From: Zygaena filipendulae
Taxonomy: Eukaryota > Arthropoda > Insecta > Lepidoptera > Zygaenidae
Assembly: GCA_907165275.2 (NCBI GenBank)
Contig: CAJRBF020000001.1
Span: 744,001-808,000 of the forward strand
DNA: 64,000 nucleotides
Reading direction: 5' to 3'
Below are positions 37,892-49,800 of the stretch, one piece after another. A program made the translations under genes and the position numbers. Every line of letters begins with the position of its first letter. The stretch's first letter is position 1. The notes under the pieces are model-generated. The model did not search any database and had not been told where the DNA came from. It worked only from the letters and a program-made list of their open reading frames with translations.

Positions 37892-40800
37892 ATGACGACT
37901 TTAACTATTTTAGAGGCGAAACGTCAAAGTCTATTCTCAATTTTGCAAAATGCATACGACTTGAGTAAGTCGACCTCAACTGCCGATGAACAGCAGCAGT
38001 TCCTCGTCCGCACAAAAACCCTCGCGAAGATTAGACAAGAATACACGCAAGTTGTTCATGACATTAATTTTACTAATATTTCCCTCGACGCTAATTATAA
38101 GCCCTCATTTAAAGCTATAGAAGCGTTTGATGAATTATATTGTCACATAAAAAGTGTCGAAGAATCCCTCGCTCAATCTCACAAAGAGACTAATTCTATA
38201 CCTATTTCTAAGCCCAAGCACAAACTGCCTGTCTTAGATTTAGTTTCATTCAACGGAGACCCGACCAATTGGCCGCTATTTTATCAAAACTTTAAAGAAA
38301 TGATTCATGATAATGAACATCTCACTGACGCAGAACGCATTCAATACTTAGTATCGAAATTGTCGGGATCTGCATTATCCGTTACCGCGGGAGTAGTACC
38401 CATCGCTTCCAATTACAACATAATTTGGAGCCTACTCGTTGAGAGGTACCAAGACGTACGAACGCTCGCTACGCAATACTTACAAAAAATATTTAAATGC
38501 AAACCCATTACTCACGCATCTCATCAAAATCTAGATTCATTCGTTGAACATTATTGCGCCTCAGTATCCGCTTTAAAACTTCTAAAAATCGACAACCTAG
38601 CCGATTTCATTGTACTACACATAGGTCTCAGTAAACTAGACAAGGAAACTATTAATTTGTTCGAACAATATACACGCAACTCGCTAGGTTCTGATATACC
38701 TACTTTCGAATTCTTTCAAAAGTTCATTCGAGAACAATCTAAAATACTCTCTCGCTCTTACTTGCAAACTAAACCTCAAACTCACGCTAGTGATATCTTC
38801 CCCTCTCGCTCGTTGCAAGTACGACCCTCTATTAAGAACAAATCTTTCCAATCGTTCGTAATCAACGAAACAAAAAGCAATTGCAGTGTTTGTAACAAAA
38901 TTAGGCATCCACTTTACTTTTGTCAAAAATTTATTGATTTAGACCCGCCATCGCGACATGAAATTGTTAATAAATTCTCATTTTGTAAAAACTGTTTAGG
39001 TTTCCACGACACTAAAATATGTCGTTCGACACGAACTTGTGTTAAGTGCAATAAAAAGCACCATTCCCTTTTGCACTTAAATGATTTTGAAATACGACGA
39101 CCGCATATCGTTAATCTTCAAACTAATCGGCAGTCGCCACTTGAACGTCGCCCCAGCGACGAAATGCATCCTCGCGCGCATGTGATTGCGCCCGCGCAAC
39201 CGCTAATCGAAACGAGTGTGAACGAGCTAGCAATAGCATCGCCCACAACTCACTCAATACACCCGCTTAATTATCGAAAAGGTCCAAGTGGCACCCCTCA
39301 TCAGTCAACACCTTCTCGGAATAGTGAACCTGTAAACATTGAGAACAATAATCAGTGTGAAAGAAATAACTGTTTGTTCACTTCAGAGATGTCAAGTAGA
39401 AGTAATAATAAACTGTGTGATATATTACCCACCGCCCGCGTTATCGTATTAAATACCGCGAATGTTCAAAGAACAATACGCTTATTGTTGGATACTGGTT
39501 CAACCGCCAATTTTATCACAAAACATTGTTGTGATCGTCTCAATCTGATGATTACTTACGAACCTTCGTTGGTTCAAGGAATCGGTGTGACAGCTCAACC
39601 AATTCTAGGTCACACTACCCTCTCTTTTCAATCGAAATTCGATACGCGTTATAGATACACAATTAAAGCCTCGGTTGTTGAACGAATAACAAGTAATATA
39701 CCTACCTCGAGACTGAGTATGCAAACTTTAGAATTCTTTAGAGACGTTGCTCTAGCTGACAACGAATTTTATTTACCCTCGGAAGTTGATTGCCTCATAG
39801 GTTCAGGTCTTTTCCCACATTTGTTGTTATCGCAAAAGGTTATTCACCCCCGCTCCTCTGCAGTCGCAATTCAGTCCACTCTCGGATATTTAGTTATGGG
39901 ATCAGCTGTTGAATGTGATACCTACTCATCGCAAAATACAAAACGTGCGCTGCACGCCTTTACTGCTAACAACACTACTGATTTTAATTTAAATAATTCA
40001 TTGCAAAAATTTTGGGAATTAGAATCTGTTCAAAGCCGCAAACTATACAGTCCACAAGACCTCGAATGCGAACAAATGTTTAATAAACATGTTTCACGCG
40101 ACCCCGACGGCCGATATGCCGTTTCACTCCCATTCCGCGAAGATCCTAGCATACTCGGTAACTCATACCAGACAGCCAAACGGAGGCTGTTGTCCCTCGA
40201 ACGGAAGTTAGACTCGGATTATAATTTACGCGCTAGCTACAATGCTACTATTAACGATTACCTCGATAAGGATTTTTTAAATAAAGTCTCAGAACCCGCA
40301 ACCTCGCCTCTCGCTTATTATATTCCGCACCGCGCAGTATACCGCCCCGATAAAGACACCTCGAAAGTACGCATCGTACTAGATGCTAGTAGTAAAACCT
40401 CGTCAGGGAAAAGTCTTAATGATATCTTGCATTGTGGACCCAATCTACAATCCAACATTTTTGACTTACTTATAAATTTAAGAATTTTCGCCGTTGTCAT
40501 ATCAGCTGATTTAGAAAAAATGTTTTTTCAGTTAAAAGTAAAAACTGAACACCGCTGTTTCCAAAGAATATTATTTAGATTTCACGCCTCAGATCCCATT
40601 GAAACTTATGAGTTTCAACGCGTCTCATTCGGCTTAGCATGCTCACCGTACCTTGCCATGCGAGTCGTCCGCCAGCTGATCACCGACGAAGGTGATAAAT
40701 ATCCTGAGGCCGCTAGTGTTGCCTCAAAGTTCTCTTATACAGACGATTTTATGTACTCTGTACAGTCAGACGAAAAAGCGCTCGAACTTTATCATCAACT

Positions 40801-42416
40801 CGTAAATTTATTTTCAAAAGGTTGTTTTAATTTAACCAAATGGATTTCAAACTCGCCTACATTTTTACAACAAATTCCAGAGCAACGCCGCGTTATTAAA
40901 GATATTAAATTTAATTCAGATTCGGAAACGAAGCTAGTAGGTTTGAGATGGAACCCCGCCCACGACTATTTTACATTCCGCGTAGAAACCATTTCAAACA
41001 CAAAAAAATGTACTAAACGAAGTATACTCGCAAAAACCGCATCGCTTTATGACCCTCTCGGTCTCTTATCTCCTTTAACCGCCGGGATGAAGCTTCTTAT
41101 TCAGGAGTGTTGGGATCGCGAACTCGCCTGGGATGACGACGCTCCTCCAGATATCGCGAACACCTGGAATCAGATAGAAACGGAATTAGAAAACCTCGCT
41201 AATATTAAAATACCGCGTCACGTAGGGATAGTCGAAAATTCATACGTTACCTTACTCGGTTTCGCTGACGCCAGCGAACGTTGCTACGGCGCAGTGATAT
41301 ACTTACGCATAGGCCCGCTAGATGCTCACGCCTCGAATGTCTCGCTGCTGTGCGCGAAATCGCGCGTCGCCCCGCTTAAAAAATTAACTCTCGCCCGCCT
41401 CGAACTTTGCGCCGCTCACCTCTTGGCTTTACTGATTCAATCAGTTCAGTCTGTCATTGAAACAAGACTCCCCATTAATAAAATAATGGCTTTCTCGGAC
41501 TCGACAATCACACTAGCGTGGATACGCTCCTCTCCCCACCGATGGCATACATTTGTAGCCAATCGCACCGCTGCAATTCAGGATATCCTCTCGCCCGCTT
41601 CTTGGTATCACGTGCCTGGATCAAAGAATCCTAGTGATCTTATTTCACGTCCTATTTCACCCGCTAAATTACTCAACCACGCCGAGTGGATCAACGGCCC
41701 CGACTGGGTTTCAAGGCCACGTAGTGACTGGCCCACTTCCTCGTATAAAAAGATAAATATACCGCGAAATATCCCCGAACAAAAAATTATTTCTCTTTTA
41801 CAAACAGCTGAGCCTATACCGCATTTCATTCATTCACTTGCGCACCGCGTTTCTAAATGGAATACTCTACTAAACGTATTAGTTTATGTTCTACGTTTTC
41901 TTAAAATCTTAAAGACCAACGGACCGATTTCTGTTTCAGACTTAGACACAGCTGAAACTTGCGTAATAAAGTACGTTCAGTCAACTCATTTTGCCCAAGA
42001 CATTAAGTTGTTAAAGGCCAATAAATTAAAAGAATGTAGTGTCACATTACGAAAATTAAACCCGCTCTTCGACGACGATGACGTCCTTCGTGTAGGAGGT
42101 CGGTTACAGAACGCGCAGCTTCCGTACCAACAACAACATCCGATATTATTACCCTCTAAAGATAGAATTATTCAATTATTAGTCGAAAACTATCACCGCG
42201 CTAATTTACACGCCGGTCCAAGTCTTTTACTCGCCTTATTACGGCACAAATTTTGGCTTTTAGCCGCCCGCAACCTCGTTCGTAAAGTAGTACATTCTTG
42301 TAATATTTGTTTCAAAATTAAACCGAAAGAAACTTACCCTATAATGGGAAATTTACCCGATTTCCGCGTCAATCAAGTAAAATGCTTCGCAAAAACTGGA
42401 GTTGATTACATGGGTC
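37892..42416 (+). pseudogene. BEL/Pao Gag-Pol polyprotein, first part
   Basis: About 1,508 codons without a stop. In order: gag (residues 1-320, with the typical DLVSFNGDPTNWPLFYQNF); zinc fingers about 331-396 (CSVCNKIRHPLYFC, CKNCLGFHDTKIC, CVKCNKKHH); aspartic protease with LLLDTGSTANF at about 530; RT with VRIVLDASSKT near 826 and YTDDFMYSV near 949; RNase H with FADASERCYGAV near 1124; and the integrase zinc-binding part (HANLHAGP, CNICFKIKP). The frame enters the integrase core (TGVDYMG) and is cut there by Polinton B. It is inactive only because of that insertion. Confidence 0.9.
42411..42416. repeat. 6-bp target duplication TGGGTC (left of Polinton B)
   Basis: Repeated at 59140-59145. 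Six-base duplications are the established Polinton hallmark. Confidence 0.95.
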
Positions 42417-42554
42417 AGTAGGTATATATTGTATGTTCTGGACCACTTCGTTCTTTCGCAATGAGCGAGCACGTGCTCGCTCGCGAAATCACTCCGATGG
42501 TCCAGACCATACAATATATACCAATCAAAATGATTCACTTGTCGGATCGATCAT
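42417..42554. repeat. Left terminal inverted repeat of Polinton B
   Basis: 138 bp, matching 59002-59139 in reverse complement. Positions 42421-42522 form one imperfect palindrome: GGTATATATTGTATG at one end pairs with CATACAATATATACC at the other, around GAGCGAGCACGTGCTCGCTC. Each terminus could therefore fold into its own hairpin. Confidence 0.9.
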
Positions 42555-44425
42555 TTATTTGATCAACCATGCAACAAAACAACGAATGTCGTTCTTTCGC
42601 TAGGAGCGGTGAAAACAATAATTATTATAATATACTGATTTAAAAAATGTATCTGTCATATGGATCATGCAAAGATTCACATGTCGATCGTACAACAAAA
42701 AACAAACAATAATAACCCGTTTGCATGTTTAGTTACCAAATTATGAATAAATAAAAACATACCTGAACTATCTGCCTGTACCGCGGAACTATTAAGTATT
42801 TTCATCACACATAAGCACATACAAGTTATACGTAAAAACTTTGAATTTAATAATTGAATTATACTTATGTTAGAAACTATTATGTTCACTATATTGTCAG
42901 GTGTCTCTCCACAGTTAATGTTGAAGCATATATTTAAACTCAGTACCAGATTGGCTCAACGATCTTCAAAGTTTCAGATTTTCAGGCTAGATTGCTCAAG
43001 TCGTCGCCGAATCAAATTCGGCACCAGATTGGCTCAACGATCTTCTGTAAATCAGAAACTAGGGCTAGATTGCTCAAGTCGTCACTGAGTTATAAATAAA
43101 GCACATATTTTGTGATCAGATTGACTCGAGGACACCATAACTTTACGCAGTGAACACAAAGATTCTAAGCACTCGCAATGTCTAAATCGCAACAGCAGAG
43201 ACTGTACTGTACTGTATGTTTCCCTTCGCTTCGCTTACTACTTATCTTTATTTTTTTACTTACCTTTGACATTCGGTACGGTTAGCAAATATGTAATAAC
43301 CACACATGTTTCTGTTTAAATGGTTCATGTATGTCTTTATTACGTTGCATTAATAAACATACAGTTAATCTGAGAATTTAACGCAAAACATAAATTATTA
43401 TGTAGAAAAACAAAATACCAAAACTCATGAAAATTGGTCTATTTGGAAATTATGACAGTGATAACGAAGTCTTAAAGCTGGAACTATTTCCCGCGGTTTA
43501 CAAAAAATATTTGCTTATAATATATTTAAGAGGTATAAAATATAATTTTTATGACTTCAAGCACTTGTCGTTTGTAGGTACTGTTTCTGCAATCAGTACG
43601 TATACTTATTGTTCACATAACTCTAAAGTGCTGATCACCACGGTTCCACGGTCCGCGCATGTTTATTATTTATAAAATTCGATGAAATGTCATCGCGCGC
43701 CGTCGCTTTCCCATCAAGTTGAATCTAAATATAACTAAAATACGATTTTCTGTCTGTAATATCGAGATAACTCTGTTCTAAAAAACTCAACTGAGTGTTA
43801 TTTGCATTTGTAAAAACATTAATAACCATTTAAATGTTCCATATTTTTTTATCTCTATCCATCCAAACAATCTTCAGAATTATTGAAAGGTTTTTCATAA
43901 AATTTGATATACCTACTCTACTTATACTTTGGGTTCAAAAATGTCATACCTACTTATCATTTCGTAAAAAAAAAAAAAAATGTCTGAGAGAGTTTGGAAT
44001 TCATGTGAGCGAAACCGAGGAAATAACTGGTAGATAATACATGAGAATAGTATCATTGGTGATACCGGTAAGTATAAGTATTTGCTTGGCATGCAGTAAC
44101 TTGTTACAATGGAAATAATTGAACCATTGCACTCGACACATAATAGATGCGGCATATTGATGAGAAACTTATGAATCTAGTCCATTCCTTAATAAGTTTG
44201 AAATTTTATTTTAACAAGTAGGTACATTTACATTTTTGAAGTTTCAATTTTCGGTTATATTTTGAAAAATATACTTGTATTCTGCAATCGCATAACGTAA
44301 TTCAATGTACATGGGGAATAAATAATACACACAACGATAATATATATTTAGCGTGTTTAATCCAAACAAATTTAATGTCATAACTGGTATTTACCAAAAA
44401 ATTACTTTAAATTATTGTTTTTCAT
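42555..44425. other. AT-rich region without a convincing gene, Polinton B left arm
   Basis: 1.9 kb between the terminal repeat and the IAP gene. Apart from the tandem repeat at 42945-43087 I see nothing firm. A plus-strand frame at 43427-43675 (82 codons, MKIGLFGNYDSDNE) is open, but its content could be chance. Confidence 0.5.
42945..43087. repeat. Two tandem 78-bp repeats with sub-repeats
   Basis: Two units start ACCAGATTGGCTCAACGATC (42945 and 43023). Each contains a second, similar half (TAGATTGCTCAAGTCGTC), so the motif AGATTG(G)CTCAA appears four times. The role is unknown; protein-binding sites or a small structured RNA are possibilities. Confidence 0.6.
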
Positions 44426-45007
44426 TCAAGAGAAATACAACCTTACAACATTTACAATAGGACGTCTACACACTGGACAATTGTGAATGGAAAAACTACA
44501 CGCGGCGCATGCAACCACATGTCCGCACGGCGTCAAACATACATTGCACTCTTCATCGAAACAAACTTTACAACACTTATCTACCTGGCACATTTTCTCG
44601 TCAGTTTCGTGAGGAACTTGCGTAGTAGTGTTGGCGACAACGTTGTTGTGGTGGTGCTCTTTTTGCGCATGTTCCCTAAGCGTCTTAACGTGGGGGTCTA
44701 TATAATTGGTGTCTGCACCGAATATGCCGCACTCGTCGCGATCAAATGATGTATCAGCAATGGAGCGAAATAGTGGACACCGCGGTGACCACCGCCTGTG
44801 TTCTTGGTCAGGTTCGTCGAGTTGCAACCAGTTCATTATCTCGACATTGCAGTACGCACAACGCACTTCGTCACCGCGACCTATGAAATAGAAACCACTT
44901 TTTGCCAAACTTTCCGGTGACAAGTATGCCAGTGGCCAATTTACAAATGAGTTTAAACGTTCCTCCTCACTCGACATGGCGCTAGGAGTTTGCCGTTCGT
45001 GCGCCAT
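44426..45007 (-). CDS. iap: Inhibitor of apoptosis protein, one BIR plus RING
   Basis: A 193-aa IAP-family protein; such proteins bind caspases or their regulators and act as RING E3 ligases, blocking host cell death. One BIR domain lies at about residues 12-78, with the zinc ligands in CAYC, the His of DQEHRRWSP and the following Cys (RCPLF). The RING is C-terminal, from CKVCFDEECNVC through CGHVVAC to CPVCRRPI. Baculovirus IAPs usually have two BIRs and about 270-290 aa, so this is a short form. It is a single exon starting MAHERQTPS and diverges from the spliced gene to its right. It is a likely captured host or viral gene. Confidence 0.92.
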   Translation of the reverse strand: MAHERQTPSAMSSEEERLNSFVNWPLAYLSPESLAKSGFYFIGRGDEVRCAYCNVEIMNWLQLDEPDQEHRRWSPRCPLFRSIADTSFDRDECGIFGADTNYIDPHVKTLREHAQKEHHHNNVVANTTTQVPHETDEKMCQVDKCCKVCFDEECNVCLTPCGHVVACAACSFSIHNCPVCRRPIVNVVRLYFS

Positions 45008-45366
45008 CTTATCGGTGTAGTATACAAATGAGTCGCGCTCAAAGTTTGTCGGGGCAGTCGGCGCGATTTATGGTAGGTAAATAATAGAAAGAGGCGTGGA
45101 GGGGATATCAGTGGAAATTATAAACACAAATGCTCGTGTGCATATTTTTATTTCAAGGAACAAATACTTAGTTACTGTTTTTGAATTTTGGTTATATTTC
45201 GAAAATCTACTTTTATTCTGCAATTGTATAACGCAAATCAATGTGTTCATGAAAAAGTAAGTAGGTACACGTATTTACCGAATTCGTTACGTTACGCTCG
45301 ATGCCATATCTAGTTCGTTCCATCATCTGTGGTAAAGACATTTTGCTTAGTTTGTTTTTTTTGCTC

Positions 45367-45373
45367 TATAAAA
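45367..45373 (+). promoter_or_regulatory. TATA box of the spliced gene
   Basis: TATAAAA, 87 bases before the ATG at 45454 and in a normal position for a start site near 45398. It is the clearest core promoter in the element. Confidence 0.5.
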
Positions 45374-45453
45374 ACACGGGTGTCAATTAAATGGCATTAT
45401 AATTAATTCATCTCTTGATTAAAGTGCATCGACGCAGTAAGGATAAATCAAAA

Positions 45454-46714
45454 ATGTACGTAAGTACTTGCATTATTTACATTTTATTCTAATTTATTGA
45501 GAATAATTTGGAGGTTCTATATTATGGTTTTAAAGTTATTGTGTGAAGTTGTTGTAAAGTCATTGTGTTAACAAATTAGGTACACATAATTTAGGATACG
45601 CATCTGATTTAAATTATTTGGCAAGATAAAATGTGTTTAAGAACATGTCATATGTGTTGTGTACTGTAAAAAAAAATTAAATAAAAGTTATAACAAATAA
45701 TGTTTTAAATTTCAGGTCGGATATTGAGTATTCATCGGATGAGATCCAGGGTGCAGTGGCTGCCGCGCCGGTAGAAAAGCCAAAAAAAAGGGCACCGAAA
45801 AGAGCGCTAGAGGCTTCGGCATTGTCGGTTAGGTAAGAATTGTTTATGCACTGTTTAATAAGATTTTTTAGTTTAATATGATGTTGCACTGGGGGATTTA
45901 TGCAATAGTTGTCTTTAACATTTAGTAATGAAAAATTAAAATGTATTTTACAGATCCAAAAAGAAGCCTGACACCAGTAGCCGCAGCAGCGACAGCAGGA
46001 GTGCGTCGACTTCAACGAGGTGGGTAAATAGAAATTTTACATTGAATACCTATTAGTATTTTGAAATGTCTGTTTTGAACTTTATTTCTTGTGTGTTATG
46101 CCGTGTTGCCATCTGTTTGCTATCGAACCACGACAATTTTTGTAGTGGCTTGAGTGTTTTATACTATACATTCCTATATATTTTATACAGCAGTAGCCTT
46201 ATTAACCGGTTACTGTGAACCAACTTATTTATTATAAGTTACAAACTAAAAAATTTATTTTAAAATTTAACTTGTTCATTATTTATCTTTTAGACTTTTA
46301 GGTAGATAATGGGTAATATCGGTTAAGTTGTGTAACATTTTTTTATTTTATTTTTTTGACAGCTCGGAATACGAACGAGGCCTCTTCGGTCTGGAGCCGG
46401 TGACAAAACAAACAAATAAGCTGTCTACCAACACCGGCCTCCAGACCTACCTCAGCACTCGAGTCCCCGGCGGGAAAGTTCGCCGGGATAAACATCTGGA
46501 AGGAGATTTTTATATAGAGGTACGAGTTTATAATACTGAAGAGGCTGCGACCGCACAGCCAGATCAACGGTGGCGGTCAGCGCAAGTGGCTTTGAAATTA
46601 AAATTAAATCGGGATACTTCGCAGTGGGGAGCCTTGCAAAAGTTTATGCACAAAGCACACGAGCTGTTTACTGATAGCGAACCTGTATTTTTTAGTGACA
46701 AAGGTTTTAAGTAG
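45454..46714 (+). CDS. Spliced four-exon gene of unknown function, upstream of PolB
   Basis: Exons inferred from splice sites: 45454-45459 (ATG TAC, donor GTAAGT), exon 2 ending 45832 (donor GTAAGA), 45954-46019 (acceptor TTTTACAG, donor GTGGGT) and 46363-46714 (acceptor TTTGACAG). Exon 2 has a strong acceptor at 45715, but only an acceptor at 45728 keeps the frame from the ATG; with it the total is 528 nt (175 aa). The protein has an acidic/basic low-complexity N-terminus (SSDEIQG, KPKKRAPKR), a serine-rich stretch, and a folded-looking C-terminus (YLSTRVPGGKVRRDKHLEGD, FYIEVRVYN). I do not recognise it; a DNA-binding replication partner of PolB is possible from its place. Confidence 0.6.
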
Positions 46715-46816
46715 ATAATTTAAATTATTTTTACCTACACTATTTATTTCACAAGCTTCTGCGGAGTATCTCCATTTAGTTTTAGTTTTTAGTGTCATTC
46801 ATAGTAATTTAACATA

Positions 46817-49800
46817 ATGCCGTATTGTGAAGATTGCAAAGTTTTTGTTAGTCGTGTTCGTTGGATAGGTCACTTGCGAAGTACTGATCATAAAAATAAA
46901 AATTATTCTACATTAAGTGAAGGTATCCTCAAAATTAATTCCGCTTTTCGCAACAGAATAGCCTCATATAAAGTTACATCATCGGATTCTGAGGATCAGA
47001 CTTCAATAGAAAGTTTTTTAGATCATATACAAACTAAAATCAAATCGTTAATTGAAATGTCACTTAAGCAACATCACTGTGTCAAGGCCAATTTCGAATA
47101 TTTTGGAGTTTTTCTCTTGTTAAAAAATGATTCCCAAGAGTTAAAATCATTTGGCACGAAAAATTTTACTCTTTATCAAAATTGCAATCTTGATACTTTA
47201 TTTTTCGAGGTAAAAACCAGTTTGATCAAAAAAGCAAGTGAATTTCAAGAGCGTGATAGTGGTTGGACATTTTTGCATAATTCCCATTTAGAAGTTAACA
47301 TAAACAAATACCAGCCTTTGCGTGGTTCAAGTTTCATTGAGTTGCCGGCTTTAATCAAATCAAAGAAAGCCTGTTTAAATATAAAGAATAATGATAATTT
47401 TTGTTTTTTATGGTCAGTAACTGCTGCTTTGTATCCTGCTCAACGTCATTCTGATAGAGTTTCATCTTATCCTAAATTTAGTGACGTGTTGAACGTGGAT
47501 GGCTTATCGTTCCCAATGAGTTTCTCAGACATCGCTCGGTTTGAACAGAACAATCCGCATATATGTATTTTTGTATACGGTTTAAATGATAAGAAGTTAG
47601 TGGTCGGTCCACTTTACAAATCAGACGCATTGAACAAAAAAGTTATTCATTTACTTTATCTTGAAGAAGGTGATATGTCGCATTACTGTTTGATAAAGGA
47701 TCTGTCGCGTCTTGTTAGAAGTCAAATTACTAAGCATTGTAACAAATTGCACTTTTGCGATCATTGTTTACAATTTTTCAACTCGAACGATCAGTTATGT
47801 TCTCATATCTGCGGAGGTGTGGCTACCGAATTACCTCCAAAAGGTTCCTTTATAGAATTTAAAAATTATGACCGAAAGCAAAACGTTCCTTTTGTTGTTT
47901 ATGCAGATTTTGAAGCTATGCTCGAAACTTACGATAGTTGCGAACCCGATCCGTTAAAATCTTCTACAGTGACTCAACAGCGACATGTACCTGTAGCTTT
48001 TGCCTATCACCTCGTTTGTACAGTAGATTCACGATACAACCACATAACCTCATATAGAGGACGTGATTGTGCTGATAAGTTTGTTAAATCTATTTGTGAC
48101 GATGCAAAGAAAATCAGCGAAATATTAAATAAAAACGTGCCTATGGTTTTTACTGATACTGATGCTTATAATTATGAGAACGCAGAGACTTGTCACATTT
48201 GCGAGGGTCTAATAACAGTAGATAAAGTTCGTGATCATTGTCATTTGACAGGACAGTTCCGTGGCGCTGCTCATAGTTACTGTAATTTAAAATATCAAGT
48301 ACCAAAGTTCTTGCCTGTTGTCTTTCATAACCTGTCTGGTTATGATTGTCATCTTTTTATCAAAGAATTAGGGAAAGCCCCTGGGTCTATTAAGGTAATA
48401 CCGAAAACAAAAGAAAACTATATTTCTTTCACAAAGTTTATTCCGATTTCTGGACAAGATTATTTTCAAATAAGATTTGTGGATTCATTCAAGTTTTTGG
48501 GGACAAGCATAGAAAAGTTAGCCGCAACCATGAAAAAGGATGAATTTAGATACTTAAAATCTTACTATCCTGATGAAAAACACTTTAATCTGCTCACTCG
48601 AAAAGGAGTGTATCCATATGATTACATGTCTAGTTGGGAACGATATGCTGATACCTGTTTACCGTCTAAAGACCGTTTTTTTAACTCGCTTACGAATGAG
48701 TCAATTACCGATGAAGATTACGAACACGCTCGAGCGATGTGGCTTGAGTTTTCTATTAATAATATGGGTCAATTTACTGATTTGTATCTCGAGTCAGACG
48801 TCCTTTTGTTGACTGATATCTATGAAAATTTTAGATTAACATGTAAACAATATTATCAACTCGATCCCGCCTTTTATCTTACTGCACCAAGTCTTTCATT
48901 TGATGCAATGCTTTTAAAAACTCGCGTTCGGTTGGAACTTATAAGTGATTTAGAAATTTTTCGTTTGATACAACAAGGTATTAGAGGTGGCGTGTGCATG
49001 TGCTCCAAACGACACGCTAAAGCTAATCATAGATATCTGGAAACTTTTGACCCCTCTACGCCAAGCTCGTACATTATGTATTTAGATTGTAATAATTTGT
49101 ATGGATATAGTATGTGTCAAACATTACCTCATTCAGACTTCAGATTTTTAAGCGATAGTGAAATTAAGAAGTTAGAGATAAATATAGTACACATTACGGA
49201 TGACGCTGAAAATGGCTTTATTCTTGAGGTTGATTTATTTTATCCTCCAAATTTACACACCCAACACAATGATTTTCCATTTTGTCCTGAAAAAATTAAA
49301 TCTCCCACAGGAAAAACAAAAAAATTAATACCCAACTTATATGACAAATATCACTACGTTATTCATTACGTTCACCTTAAAAAATGCTTAGAACACGGTT
49401 TGGTTTTAAGAAAAATCCATCGAGCTATAACTTTCAAACAAAGTAATTTTTTAAAACAATATATAGACCTTAATACTGAGCTGCGTCAAAGAGCTCAATC
49501 TGTTTTTGAACAAGATTTTTTTAAGTTGTTAAATAATAGTATATTTGGAAAAACATTGGAAAACACAGAACAATGGGTAGATGTACGATTGATAAATAAG
49601 TGGTCAGACATGAATAACCAAACAAAAAAATTTATTGGTGCCGAGAAGTTGATAGCCAACCCAAATTTTCACAGCGCATCAATATTTTCTGACGACCTAG
49701 TAGCAATACAAATGAAACGTTCAAGGGTTGTTCTAAACAAGCCGATCTACATTGGATTTGCTGTACTCGAACTTTCTAAAAGTCATATGTATGACTTCCA

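Noticed and set aside
42353..42538. Minus-strand frame across the left Polinton B junction
   Set aside because: It crosses the BEL/TIR boundary; the similar frame at 26690-26878 is the same terminal repeat read antisense.
43427..43675. 82-codon plus-strand frame in the Polinton B left arm
   Set aside because: No recognisable motif and biased AT-rich composition; noted within the spacer but not called as a gene.
45677..46015. Minus-strand 112-codon frame
   Set aside because: Antisense of two exons and an intron of the spliced gene; no family resemblance.
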